From the NCBI GenBank assembly GCA_902461565.1, contig CABPYL010000054.1:1-12207 (forward strand): 12,207 bases of DNA, given 5' to 3'. Position 1 is the stretch's first letter. Each line of letters starts with the position of its first letter. The notes beneath the pieces were generated by a model. The model saw nothing but the letters and a program-made list of their open reading frames with translations, had not been told where the DNA came from and did no database searches. Shown one piece after another: positions 6,665-12,207 of this stretch. A program made the position numbers and the translations under genes. Source of the DNA: an uncultured Porphyromonadaceae bacterium (lineage in GTDB: Bacteria; Bacteroidota; Bacteroidia; Bacteroidales; Muribaculaceae).

Positions 6665-6857
6665 TTAGTTATCTCTCAATTTTCCCATCATATCTATTCG
6701 CGCGACATCGCCAATATCCTTGAGTTGTATGGCGATGTTTTATTTCATCAAAGGGCTGTCGGGGTTCAGCATAGTCGCAGAGCCATGTGCTGACCGCATT
6801 CTGCTGTTCGGAGGTTTCACCGTAGCTTTGCATCACGCTCTTGATGTCGGCGGCTCA
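6665..6857 (-). pseudogene. Decayed gene fragment with a probable frameshift
   Basis: The minus strand from 6854 to 6669 is open for 61 codons and contains protein-like sequence such as TSEQQNAVSTWLCDYAEP and PFDEIKH. It then turns into unlikely sequence rich in Arg, His and Cys. In an adjacent frame the continuation is much more protein-like (IAIQLKDIGDVARIDMMGK, ending RDN and TAA at 6667-6665). That frame has a stop just before it, so a frameshift could join the two parts. I do not recognise the parent protein. A short intact gene from the ATG at 6833 (54 residues) is the alternative. The fragment lies beside the repeated hairpin, consistent with leftovers of an inserted element. Confidence 0.3.
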
Positions 6858-6937
6858 GGAGGGAAAAAGCGTCTATATAGGCGTTATTTAGATTTACACC
6901 AGAAATATATTATAAATCCCGCCCTTCCACATCAGAA

Positions 6938-6975
6938 GAAACTCACTGAAAATCAGCGAGTTTCTTTTGCTTTTA
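6938..6975. terminator. Second copy of the tRNA-Ser terminator hairpin
   Basis: This is a 12-bp stem and AAA loop identical to 4233-4259 except for one G to A change at 6945, followed by TTTTGCTTTT on the plus strand. The change makes an A-C mismatch in plus-strand RNA but a G-U pair in minus-strand RNA. It could therefore terminate the nitroreductase operon arriving from the right (minus strand), although the minus-strand T tract (TTTCTTCTG) is weak. It may instead mark a duplicated integration-site boundary. Confidence 0.6.
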
Positions 6976-7032
6976 TGAATATCAGGGCGGCGTTAAGCCT
7001 ATGGCAGACACTCGCGCATGGTAAGACATTTA

Positions 7033-7713
7033 TTATTTGGCGTAGCCGATTGGGTTGTTAAGAATTGGAAGCTGACGCGAGTTGAGCCCGAGAAGTGCGG
7101 AGATAGCCGCAGCATCCATAGTGGCGCGGGGCACAGTAGCGATGCCTTCCGATATACAGGCAAGATTCAGATTCTCGCAGGCTATGCCTGCATCCACAAG
7201 AGCCATTGCCTTGGCCTGGTCTCCTTCCGGAAGTTCCGTCATATCGGCCACAAAAACTATTGAAACCGGTGCATCAAGCACGAATTCCTGTGAAAACTCG
7301 GGTGTTCCGCAAACAAGTTTGCGATGATCACCTTCTTTGGCAAGCGAGAGGGCGTGAGCCGCAGGAAGATATTCCCATACAGCGTTTTTGTCGAAAACAA
7401 ATAAGTGTATTTCCTGCCAGTTGCGTGCTGTGGGATTACTGCGGTTGGCAGGAGCACCGAAACGGCTCGGAGTTGCATCCGGACGGTTCACTCCTGCTGT
7501 CATCCAGAGCAATTGACCGAGTGTGGAATCATCGATATCGCGTGATGTATCGAATTCACGTTCACTGTAGCGGTTTGCAACCACTTCGTTCATCGGCATG
7601 CCCCCGTTGAACGAGGGAGCCGGCAGTTTTCTTTCCTGTGCTGACATAATCAATGTTGTAACTATTACCAATGTGATAACCGGCAGACGATGTAGTTTGT
7701 TTGTCAATCGCAT
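7033..7713 (-). CDS. Exported nitroreductase family protein
   Basis: This 226-residue protein is the last gene of the minus-strand operon. Nitroreductase-family enzymes are FMN-dependent and use NAD(P)H to reduce nitro compounds, quinones or flavins; the true substrate here is unknown. The N-terminus (MRLTNKLHRLPVITLVIVTT, then LIMSAQ) is a signal peptide with cleavage likely near residue 25, so it acts in the periplasm. Family features include MNEVVANRYSEREFD (41-55, with the FMN phosphate-binding arginine region), RNWQEIHLFVFD (97-108), the helix DAGIACENLNLACISEGI (174-191) and a terminal NNPIGYAK. I chose the ATG at 7713 because it gives the signal peptide and leaves 4 nt after the upstream stop; a longer in-frame start at 7749 would overlap that gene by 32 nt. 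Confidence 0.88.
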   Translation of the reverse strand: MRLTNKLHRLPVITLVIVTTLIMSAQERKLPAPSFNGGMPMNEVVANRYSEREFDTSRDIDDSTLGQLLWMTAGVNRPDATPSRFGAPANRSNPTARNWQEIHLFVFDKNAVWEYLPAAHALSLAKEGDHRKLVCGTPEFSQEFVLDAPVSIVFVADMTELPEGDQAKAMALVDAGIACENLNLACISEGIATVPRATMDAAAISALLGLNSRQLPILNNPIGYAK

Positions 7714-7717
7714 ATTT

Positions 7718-8281
7718 TTATTTGAGAGTTTTGCCATCAGCGAAAGCATTGCCTACCCTCTTCCCAAGGGCGATATATCCGTTGTGAATAGGGTCGAAGG
7801 TTATAAGGCGCATCTTTTCCACATCCGGTTTGCCGTCCGCGGCCAGATATTTCTCGTCGCAGACTATGTTAAGAATCTCGGCGATGATATAGTAGCCCGA
7901 TTCGGATTCGTAGAGTTTCTCTTTTATACGGCATTCCATTGTCATAGGAAAGCAGCAAAAAACGGGAGCTTCGACGTTCTCCGCCCTGACTGCTTTCCAG
8001 CCGGTTTTTTCTATTTTATCGTGATGAGTCCTGCCACTGACAATACCGACATAGTCGGAAGCCACAAGCGTATCTTCTGTGGCAAAAGCCACAGTGAATT
8101 CTCCGTTGCGGTTAAGGTTTTCGGTGGTGGCATGCGCGCCCATAGAAATCATGATTTCGTTCATATCCCACTGACCTCCCCAGGCTGCGTTCATGGCGTT
8201 GGGTGTACCGTCGGCATTATATGTGCCGATGATAAGAACGGGTTGAGGAAGCATCCAGGCTTTAGGTTTGAAATTTTTCAT
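7718..8281 (-). CDS. Flavin reductase-like (flavoredoxin-type) FMN-binding protein
   Basis: A 187-residue protein of the split-barrel flavin reductase family, which binds FMN and typically transfers electrons between NAD(P)H or other donors and acceptors in the cytoplasm. Family hallmarks are PVLIIGTYNADGTPNAMNAA (15-34) and NGEFTVAFATEDTLVASDYVG (59-79). IVSGRTHHDK and the core strand YYIIAEILNIVCDEKYL follow. There is no signal peptide. It lies 29 nt after the acetyltransferase and 4 nt before the nitroreductase; pairing with a nitroreductase suggests shared flavin or electron-transfer chemistry, which is inference. Length is normal and nothing appears missing. Confidence 0.9.
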   Translation of the reverse strand: MKNFKPKAWMLPQPVLIIGTYNADGTPNAMNAAWGGQWDMNEIMISMGAHATTENLNRNGEFTVAFATEDTLVASDYVGIVSGRTHHDKIEKTGWKAVRAENVEAPVFCCFPMTMECRIKEKLYESESGYYIIAEILNIVCDEKYLAADGKPDVEKMRLITFDPIHNGYIALGKRVGNAFADGKTLK

Positions 8282-8310
8282 CTGTATTCTGTTATGTTAT
8301 TAGTAATTGC

Positions 8311-8934
8311 TCAGTCTCCGCAACTGTCCAGTCCGAGTTGTATGGTTTCATCATCATCGTTTCGGGCGGAACATTCCATGATGGGTGGTATGCGCCGGAT
8401 AAATTTAGCAGGATTGCCGGCGACTATTGTGTCGGGCGGCACGTCTTTAGTTACCACACTGGCAGCCCCAACCACAGCATTGTCGCCGACAGTTACGCCT
8501 GGAAGAATTGTAGCGCCTGCTCCTATCCATGCGTTTTTGCCTATATGTACGGGCTTGCAGGTTATTACCTGGCGTTCATAAAGATCGTGATTGTTGGAAA
8601 TAAGCTGTACGTTTGCTGCAATCATTGCACCATCATCAATCGTTATGCCGCCGGCGGACATCATCAGACATCCGGGCATCACTACCACATTTTTACCAAT
8701 GTGCACCCTATGGAAACGAACACCGGAAAGCGGTGTACCTACACGGCTGCCCTCCCCCATGCCCGGAAACAGTTCTACCATCAGCCGATGATATTCGTCT
8801 GTGGCAGGCATGGTGTGGTTGAACAGGAACAGCAGCCGGGCCTGACTGTCGGCCAAAGCCAGTTCCTCAGCCGTCTGCCTGGTAACGTCAATTCTCTCTT
8901 CGCGAGCGCTAAAATGTTTGCCTATTCTTTCCAT
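8311..8934 (-). CDS. Hexapeptide-repeat O-acetyltransferase (maltose/galactoside acetyltransferase type)
   Basis: This 207-residue protein is of the left-handed beta-helix family that transfers acetyl from acetyl-CoA to a hydroxyl of a sugar or related acceptor in the cytoplasm. The N-terminal helical part (1-60) precedes imperfect hexapeptide repeats (about 72-165: VHIGKNVVVMPGCLM, ITIDDGAMIAANVQ, VHIGKNAWIGAGATILPGV, VTVGDNAVVGAASVV). The catalytic histidine is H116 in ISNNHDLYER, and DVPPDTIVAGNPAKFIR closes the helix as in MAT/GAT enzymes. The acceptor cannot be predicted. The tail after 182 is slightly longer than usual and acidic (RNDDDETIQ). The gene starts 18 nt after the YjbR-like stop. 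Confidence 0.92.
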   Translation of the reverse strand: MERIGKHFSAREERIDVTRQTAEELALADSQARLLFLFNHTMPATDEYHRLMVELFPGMGEGSRVGTPLSGVRFHRVHIGKNVVVMPGCLMMSAGGITIDDGAMIAANVQLISNNHDLYERQVITCKPVHIGKNAWIGAGATILPGVTVGDNAVVGAASVVTKDVPPDTIVAGNPAKFIRRIPPIMECSARNDDDETIQLGLDSCGD

Positions 8935-8952
8935 ATTCGCATAACATCGGAG

Positions 8953-9318
8953 TTATCTCTGTTGTTTTCCATTCTTTTTGGTGTACTTGGCCTTGATGAT
9001 ATCATATGCTCTTCTTACGCGGGCATATATTTCGCGGTCAGGGATATCGCCGTTCAGGTTAAGCTGAATCCAGTGTTTATCACTAAGGTTAACAGGTTCG
9101 CTCACCGACATGCGGTGCATCCTGATATCATCTATTTCCTCAGGTGTCGACTTTACGGTTACTGATGTAAAATCGTCGATATCCACAAGCGAGAACATGT
9201 GGTCGAGGATATAGAAAACGAGGATGGAATCGTAACGACGGGCAAATTTGCCAAATGGAGTTTTCTCCGTTACCCCTTCCATCGACAGACAGTATTCCCT
9301 GAATTCCTCCAAGTTCAT
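8953..9318 (-). CDS. YjbR/MmcQ family protein
   Basis: This 121-residue cytoplasmic protein has the family pattern MNLEEFREYCLSMEGVTEKTPFG at the start. A central FSLVDIDDFTSVTVKSTPEE and SVSEPVNLSDKHWIQLNLNG (70-89) follow, with the conserved KHWI before a loop and a helix DREIYARVRRAYDIIKAKY. The fold is the CyaY-like one of DUF419. The family is sometimes annotated as DNA-binding, but its function is not established. It sits 24 nt after the META lipoprotein and 18 nt before the acetyltransferase, within the minus-strand operon. Confidence 0.88.
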   Translation of the reverse strand: MNLEEFREYCLSMEGVTEKTPFGKFARRYDSILVFYILDHMFSLVDIDDFTSVTVKSTPEEIDDIRMHRMSVSEPVNLSDKHWIQLNLNGDIPDREIYARVRRAYDIIKAKYTKKNGKQQR

Positions 9319-9342
9319 TTTCGGGACATCTGAATCATTATA

Positions 9343-9834
9343 TCATTTTATTTCTGCAGTAGCTTTGCGAAGCAGAATACACTCTGCCGGCACAGAGCCA
9401 TTCAATCTTACGATGGTGTCGTTCTGCACATCTATTGTGGATATCGCAGGAAGAATACGTCGCAAAGCATCTTCTGTGGCCATGTTGTCGCAGGCCATTT
9501 CGGTCATGGCACCGTCGCCGAGAGTGATGGAGTCGCCTTTTATCACATACGGGCCCGAGATAGAATTACAGTTGGTCATAATGAAGTATGTGCTGTCCTC
9601 AAAAACAATATACTGGCTAACACCTGGCACAGCTTCATCCGGACGCACATAATCCGAATCGCTGAACACAATGTTTTCGATATACCACTGACCGCGGATA
9701 TCCGCATCTGCCACAGTTTTCTGTGCTAAAGTGGGTGCGGCATCCGTTTTATTCTCTTTGTTACCTGAACATCCGGCCGTAATAATTGCCGCACCCACAG
9801 TAAGCGCAGCAAGCGATTTAATTTGAATTTTCAT
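9343..9834 (-). CDS. META-domain (HslJ-like) lipoprotein
   Basis: This 163-residue lipoprotein starts MKIQIKSLAALTVGAA and has the lipobox cysteine at residue 22 (ITAGC), followed by an acid- and lysine-containing linker. I chose the ATG at 9834; the frame stays open upstream to a TTG at 9858, but that would bury the signal peptide. After the linker comes a META-type domain: RGQWYIENIVF (about 47-57), FIMTNCNSISGPYVIKGDSI with the conserved NxC/NCN turn, and GAMTEMACDNMATED. META proteins such as E. coli HslJ are envelope proteins linked to stress or antibiotic tolerance, with no defined reaction. It is the first gene of the five-gene operon. Confidence 0.87.
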   Translation of the reverse strand: MKIQIKSLAALTVGAAIITAGCSGNKENKTDAAPTLAQKTVADADIRGQWYIENIVFSDSDYVRPDEAVPGVSQYIVFEDSTYFIMTNCNSISGPYVIKGDSITLGDGAMTEMACDNMATEDALRRILPAISTIDVQNDTIVRLNGSVPAECILLRKATAEIK

Positions 9835-9898
9835 AAAATCAATAGTTATGTGTTTCAATGTAGATAGTACGCTTTTGAAACGTATAAGTTTACAAACG

Positions 9899-9906
9899 CA
9901 AAATTA
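9899..9906 (-). promoter_or_regulatory. Promoter -7 box of the META-to-nitroreductase operon
   Basis: The minus strand reads TAATTTTG, matching TAnnTTTG, 64 nt upstream of the META lipoprotein ATG. It diverges from the araC-type gene. No convincing -33 TTTG is seen. Confidence 0.6.
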
Positions 9907-9922
9907 CTAAAAAACGGGTAAA

Positions 9923-9971
9923 TCCGGCTCTGTAATCAGTATTATGTCAAAAATGGCAATTTTGAGCCGGA
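9923..9971. promoter_or_regulatory. Inverted repeat in the divergent promoter region, candidate AraC-type operator
   Basis: TCCGGCTC (9923-9930) and GAGCCGGA (9964-9971) form a perfect 8-bp inverted repeat with 33 nt between. The left arm lies about 17 nt upstream of the minus-strand -7 box and the right arm about 29 nt upstream of the plus-strand one. Each arm is therefore near the -33 zone of one divergent promoter. Binding by the adjacent AraC-type protein is inference. Confidence 0.4.
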
Positions 9972-9999
9972 CAACAAAGTTTTTATCGGAATATTGCAT

Positions 10000-10007
10000 T
10001 AATTTTG
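10000..10007 (+). promoter_or_regulatory. Promoter -7 box of the AraC-family regulator
   Basis: TAATTTTG matches TAnnTTTG, 20 nt before the ATG at 10028, giving a very short untranslated leader. A T run at 9980-9984 is the nearest -33-like element. Confidence 0.6.
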
Positions 10008-10027
10008 CGATGTAAAATTATTCCGAT

Positions 10028-10843
10028 ATGGAAAAGTTAGACGTTTTCGATTGCTCGAATGTGTTTATTGCGAGCTATTTCACAGACGACCGCGGCTGCG
10101 CACACTGCAACCGCGAGCATACACTCATCTACATACATTCCGGAGAACTCGAGATAACCGACGGGACCAGAAAGACAATACTGCATACTGGCGAATGCGC
10201 CTTCATGCGTCGCGACAACCGGATGTGGCTGCAGAAACGGGTCAAGGATGGGAAACCGTATCGCTCGGTGGTCATGAAATTTTCACGCGAATATCTCAAG
10301 GAATTTTTTCAGACACTCAACCGCCGGGAGATTCCTGCCGATGCAAAGCGCGAAAAGGCAAGCCTTGTGAAATTCCCGCCTAACCGCCTTGACGTCCGCA
10401 GCCTGTTTGAATCGCTCATACCGTATTTTGATGCCGGAGAATCGCCCGACAGCGAGATACTTAAAATGAAAATGGCCGAAGGAATGTTCTCCATTCTTAA
10501 AACCGACGCAAACCTCTATGCCTCGCTGTTCGATTTCGTGGAACCGTGGAAAATAGATATCGTTGATTTTATGGAACGAAACTATATGAACGACCTATCT
10601 ATGAATGAAATGGCATATTACACGGGACGCAGTCTCGCCACTTTCAAACGCGATTTCAAAAAAGTTAGCGAACTCACACCGCAAAAATGGCTCATACGAC
10701 GTCGTCTTGAAGCTGCCCGAGAGCTTATCCACAAAGGCGGACGCAAGGTTTCGGAAATATATTTCGATGTTGGTTTCAAGAATCTGTCCCATTTTTCGAA
10801 ACTCTACAAGGAAATGTACGGCATGGCACCGACATTATCATAG
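10028..10843 (+). CDS. AraC-family transcriptional regulator
   Basis: This 271-residue regulator has an N-terminal cupin-like ligand-binding part (about 10-115: HTLIYIHSGELEITDG, then TGECAFMRRDN) and a C-terminal AraC DNA-binding domain (about 175-270). The first helix-turn-helix is LSMNEMAYYTGRSLATFKRDF (190-210, reading through L190). The second is VSEIYFDVGFKNLSHFSKLY (241-260), ending in the family signature KEMYGMAP. It lies divergent to the five-gene operon and ahead of the aldo-keto reductase, so control of one or both is likely; the ligand is unknown. The N-terminus carries C24-A-H-C27 with H31, a possible redox or metal site. A terminator follows, so the reductase is not simply co-transcribed. 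Confidence 0.92.
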   Translation: MEKLDVFDCSNVFIASYFTDDRGCAHCNREHTLIYIHSGELEITDGTRKTILHTGECAFMRRDNRMWLQKRVKDGKPYRSVVMKFSREYLKEFFQTLNRREIPADAKREKASLVKFPPNRLDVRSLFESLIPYFDAGESPDSEILKMKMAEGMFSILKTDANLYASLFDFVEPWKIDIVDFMERNYMNDLSMNEMAYYTGRSLATFKRDFKKVSELTPQKWLIRRRLEAARELIHKGGRKVSEIYFDVGFKNLSHFSKLYKEMYGMAPTLS

Positions 10844-10868
10844 GTGAACCTATCAGCAAAAGAGTTTG

Positions 10869-10903
10869 AGCCGCGCAACAAAACAGCTGCGCGGCTTTCG
10901 TTT
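10869..10903 (+). terminator. Rho-independent terminator after the AraC-family gene
   Basis: AGCCGCGCA (10869-10877) pairs with TGCGCGGCT (10888-10896), a 9-bp G+C-rich stem with a 10-nt loop, followed by TTCGTTTT. The T tract runs into the next promoter. Confidence 0.8.
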
Positions 10904-10911
10904 TAATTTTG
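10904..10911 (+). promoter_or_regulatory. Promoter -7 box of the aldo-keto reductase
   Basis: TAATTTTG matches TAnnTTTG, 26 nt before a small upstream ORF and 73 nt before the reductase ATG. Its -33 zone falls inside the preceding terminator hairpin. Confidence 0.6.
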
Positions 10912-10937
10912 CAGTGTAAAATCATAACACTGACAAA

Positions 10938-10988
10938 ATGACTTTAGCCGGCAAACCCGCAGAAATAGTAAAGAAAATAGAGCTATGA
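10938..10988 (+). CDS. Candidate 16-residue leader ORF ahead of the aldo-keto reductase
   Basis: ATG at 10938 opens a 16-codon frame, MTLAGKPAEIVKKIEL. Its TGA overlaps the reductase ATG as ATGA (10985-10988), the same coupling seen in the lipoprotein operon. It begins about 20 nt after the predicted transcription start. It could couple ribosomes into the reductase, be a small regulatory peptide, or be the tail of a lost gene. Short open frames arise easily by chance, so support is limited to the exact overlap and the position right after the promoter. Confidence 0.35.
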   Translation: MTLAGKPAEIVKKIEL

Positions 10989-12139
10989 AAGAGGACAAAT
11001 CAATCAGCCGCCGCGGCTTCCTGAAAACAGCCGCCGCCATCGGAGCAGCACTTACAATTACGCCGACACTCAACAAAATGCAGGCTGCCGAAGCAGTATT
11101 GAGCGACTCAAACAGAGCAATCACAAAGAAAAACGGTATGGAATACCGCACACTGGGCTCCGGCCAGGCTGCAATGGAAGTGTCCGCACTCGGATTCGGG
11201 TGCATGGGAATGAACTACAACCGCTCGCAATCGCCGGACAAGAAAGAGTGCATCCGCATAATCCACGAGGCCGTAGATCGCGGCGTAACACTGTTCGATA
11301 CAGCCATTATATACGGGCCATTACACAACGAGCTTATGGCCGGCGAGGCTCTTGCCCCCTACAAAGGGCGCGTGAGCCTGACAACAAAGTTCGGGCATGA
11401 AGTAATCGACGGAAAAGGCACAGGACGGCAGGACAGCAGTCGAGCCACCGTACGACGCTACTGCGAGGAATCGCTGCGCCGCCTCGGGCTGGACTGCATA
11501 CCGCTGTTCTACCAGCACCGCTTCGACCGCAACACCCCGATAGAGGAAGTTGCCGAAACAATAAACGAGCTTATCAAAGAGGGAAAAGTACAACGCTGGG
11601 GATTGTGCGAAGTGAACGCCGACACTATCCGCAAGGCGCATGCCATCTGTCCGCTGACAGCGATACAGAGCGAATATCACCTGATGCACCGCCTTGTGGA
11701 AGAAAACGGCGTACTCTATACCTGCCGGGAACTTGGCATAGGCTTTGTGCCTTACAGCCCGCTGAACCGCGGCTTTCTGGGAGGATGTATCAACGAATAC
11801 ACCGAGTTCGACACCTCGAACGACAACCGCCATACCCTCCCCCGCTTCCAGCCTGATGCAATCCGAGCCAATACCCGAATCGTAAACGTGCTTCAGCAAT
11901 GGGGACGCACCAGTGGAATGACCTCAGCGCAAGTGGCGCTCGGCTGGCTACTGCACAAGGCTCCTTGGATAGTACCGATTCCGGGCACAACAAAAGAATC
12001 ACATCTTATCGAGAATCTCCATACCCTTTCATTCAACGTAAACGACGATGAATGGCGAGAACTCGAAAACGCAGTCGCCGCCATTCCTATAGTGGGCGAC
12101 AGATACAATGCTGAACAACAGAAACAAGTGGGATTTTGA
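10985..12139 (+). CDS. Tat-exported aldo-keto reductase
   Basis: This 384-residue NAD(P)H-dependent reductase is of the aldo-keto reductase superfamily. The N-terminus has a twin-arginine signal, SRRGFLK at 8-14, a weakly hydrophobic stretch to about 30 and a plausible cleavage site MQAAEA (32-37). It is therefore predicted to be folded in the cytoplasm with cofactor and exported to the periplasm. The barrel starts at MEYRTLGSG. The catalytic tetrad is complete: D105 and Y110 in FDTAIIYG, K135 in TTKFG and H178 in YQHR. The cofactor-binding end is IVPIPGTTKESHL (329-341). The sequence resembles the YQHRxDxNTPIEEVA subgroup of AKRs often annotated as aryl-alcohol or general stress reductases. 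The substrate is unknown. It follows the AraC-type gene, with its own promoter. Confidence 0.93.
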   Translation: MKEDKSISRRGFLKTAAAIGAALTITPTLNKMQAAEAVLSDSNRAITKKNGMEYRTLGSGQAAMEVSALGFGCMGMNYNRSQSPDKKECIRIIHEAVDRGVTLFDTAIIYGPLHNELMAGEALAPYKGRVSLTTKFGHEVIDGKGTGRQDSSRATVRRYCEESLRRLGLDCIPLFYQHRFDRNTPIEEVAETINELIKEGKVQRWGLCEVNADTIRKAHAICPLTAIQSEYHLMHRLVEENGVLYTCRELGIGFVPYSPLNRGFLGGCINEYTEFDTSNDNRHTLPRFQPDAIRANTRIVNVLQQWGRTSGMTSAQVALGWLLHKAPWIVPIPGTTKESHLIENLHTLSFNVNDDEWRELENAVAAIPIVGDRYNAEQQKQVGF

Positions 12140-12164
12140 AAAACAAAACAATACCTTAGATTTG
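12135..12164 (+). promoter_or_regulatory. Full Bacteroidota promoter for a gene beyond the window
   Basis: TTTG (12135-12138), 18 nt, then TAGATTTG (12157-12164) is the best -33/-7 pair in the window. A second -7-like box TACCTTTG is at 12195-12202. The last three bases are ATG (12205-12207), about 35 nt after the predicted start, and could open the next gene, but nothing of it is visible. No terminator is seen after the aldo-keto reductase, which ends at 12139. Confidence 0.55.
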
Positions 12165-12207
12165 CAGCGGCAAACGAGGATAAGATAGAAAACGTACCTT
12201 TGTAATG

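Larger units (their letters stand above)
4233..6968. repeat. Direct repeat pair (31 nt, one mismatch) bracketing the A+T-rich islet
   Basis: The left copy is 4233-4263 and the right copy 6938-6968; both include the full hairpin and the following TTTT. The bracketed DNA of about 2.7 kb holds the three lipoprotein genes and the decayed fragment, and has lower G+C than both flanks. No integrase or transposase is present. Similar flanking sequence is limited to AATCCC and TTCC upstream of each copy. Confidence 0.6.
6603..7032. other. Islet right boundary, no intact gene
   Basis: This 430-nt stretch has no gene I can support on either strand. It contains two overlapping inverted repeats just after the lipoprotein operon: TAAACAA/TTGTTTA (6613-6619 and 6628-6634) and TTTAC/GTAAA (6630-6647 region). 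It also holds a decayed minus-strand gene fragment (6665-6857), a near-palindrome CGTCTATATAGGCG (about 6869-6882) and the second copy of the tRNA terminator hairpin (6938-6964). Just before that hairpin, AATCCCGCCCTTCCAC vaguely resembles a tRNA 3' end, but no complementary acceptor 5' strand is found. The composition rises toward that of the flanking core genes. Confidence 0.5.

Noticed and set aside
6665..6735. LacI-like reading (LKDIGDVAR) of the decayed fragment
   Set aside because: The match covers only a few residues and the following helix-turn-helix residues (STVSR) are absent.
6900..6932. Possible tRNA 3'-end remnant before the second hairpin (AATCCCGCCCTTCCAC)
   Set aside because: Only AATCCC and TTCC agree with tRNA-Ser, the T-arm does not form, and no matching acceptor 5' strand exists upstream. 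Too weak to call.
6720..7061. Plus-strand open frame of 113 codons across the islet boundary
   Set aside because: It runs through the terminator-like hairpin and into the end of the nitroreductase gene on the other strand, and its composition is not protein-like after about residue 50.
7598..8581. Long plus-strand open frame (327 codons) opposite the flavin reductase region
   Set aside because: It is antisense to two clear family members and the start of a third; it is a shadow of their codon pattern.
8338..9165. Plus-strand open frame (275 codons) opposite the acetyltransferase and YjbR-like genes
   Set aside because: The opposite strand encodes unmistakable hexapeptide repeats and a YjbR-like protein; this frame has no recognisable features.
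11321..11899. Minus-strand open frame of 192 codons inside the aldo-keto reductase
   Set aside because: The plus strand carries a complete catalytic tetrad and cofactor-binding end over the same bases.
1..12207. CRISPR array, phage genes, transposase, toxin-antitoxin or secretion system
   Set aside because: No repeat-spacer pattern, recombinase, structural phage gene or recognisable toxin pair was found on either strand.

Overview
The window looks like chromosomal DNA of a Bacteroidota bacterium, most likely order Bacteroidales; a gut family such as Muribaculaceae is a guess. The evidence is sigma-ABfr type -7 boxes (TAnnTTTG) ahead of most transcription units, no Shine-Dalgarno sequences, a cytochrome bd operon with a DUF4492 gene, and lipoproteins with acidic residues just after the lipobox cysteine. 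Most genes are moderately to highly G+C rich (40 of 60 bases at 11461-11520). The stretch from about 4270 to 6660 is clearly A+T richer (24 of 60 at 5401-5460).

Layout. (1) 1-3864, minus strand: yitT-like membrane protein, DUF4492 small membrane protein, cydA and cydB (cut by the window edge), tightly packed and probably one operon. A TAnnTTTG promoter and a near-perfect 19-bp palindrome lie upstream. (2) 4087-4268, plus strand: tRNA-Ser(CGA) with its own promoter and a strong terminator. (3) 4264-6660, plus strand: an A+T-rich islet with a promoter, a leader of about 255 nt and three lipoprotein genes joined by ATGA stop/start overlaps. (4) 6603-7032: no intact gene; it holds inverted repeats, a decayed minus-strand gene fragment and a near-copy of the tRNA terminator hairpin. 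(5) 7033-9834, minus strand: a five-gene operon, META-domain lipoprotein, YjbR/MmcQ-like protein, hexapeptide acetyltransferase, flavin reductase-like protein and exported nitroreductase. (6) 10028-12139, plus strand: a divergent AraC-family regulator with a terminator, then a Tat-exported aldo-keto reductase with its own promoter and a 16-codon upstream ORF. (7) 12135-12207: a promoter for a gene beyond the window.

How the parts fit. Region 1 encodes a microaerobic quinol oxidase. Regions 5 and 6 look like a redox/electrophile-handling module with three flavin- or NAD(P)H-type oxidoreductases and a local regulator; an 8-bp inverted repeat in the divergent promoter region is a candidate operator. 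Region 3, between a tRNA and a near-duplicate of its terminator, reads as an accessory insertion whose mobility genes are gone. It contains the least explained material: three unrecognised lipoproteins, at least two probably surface-exposed, under a long leader.
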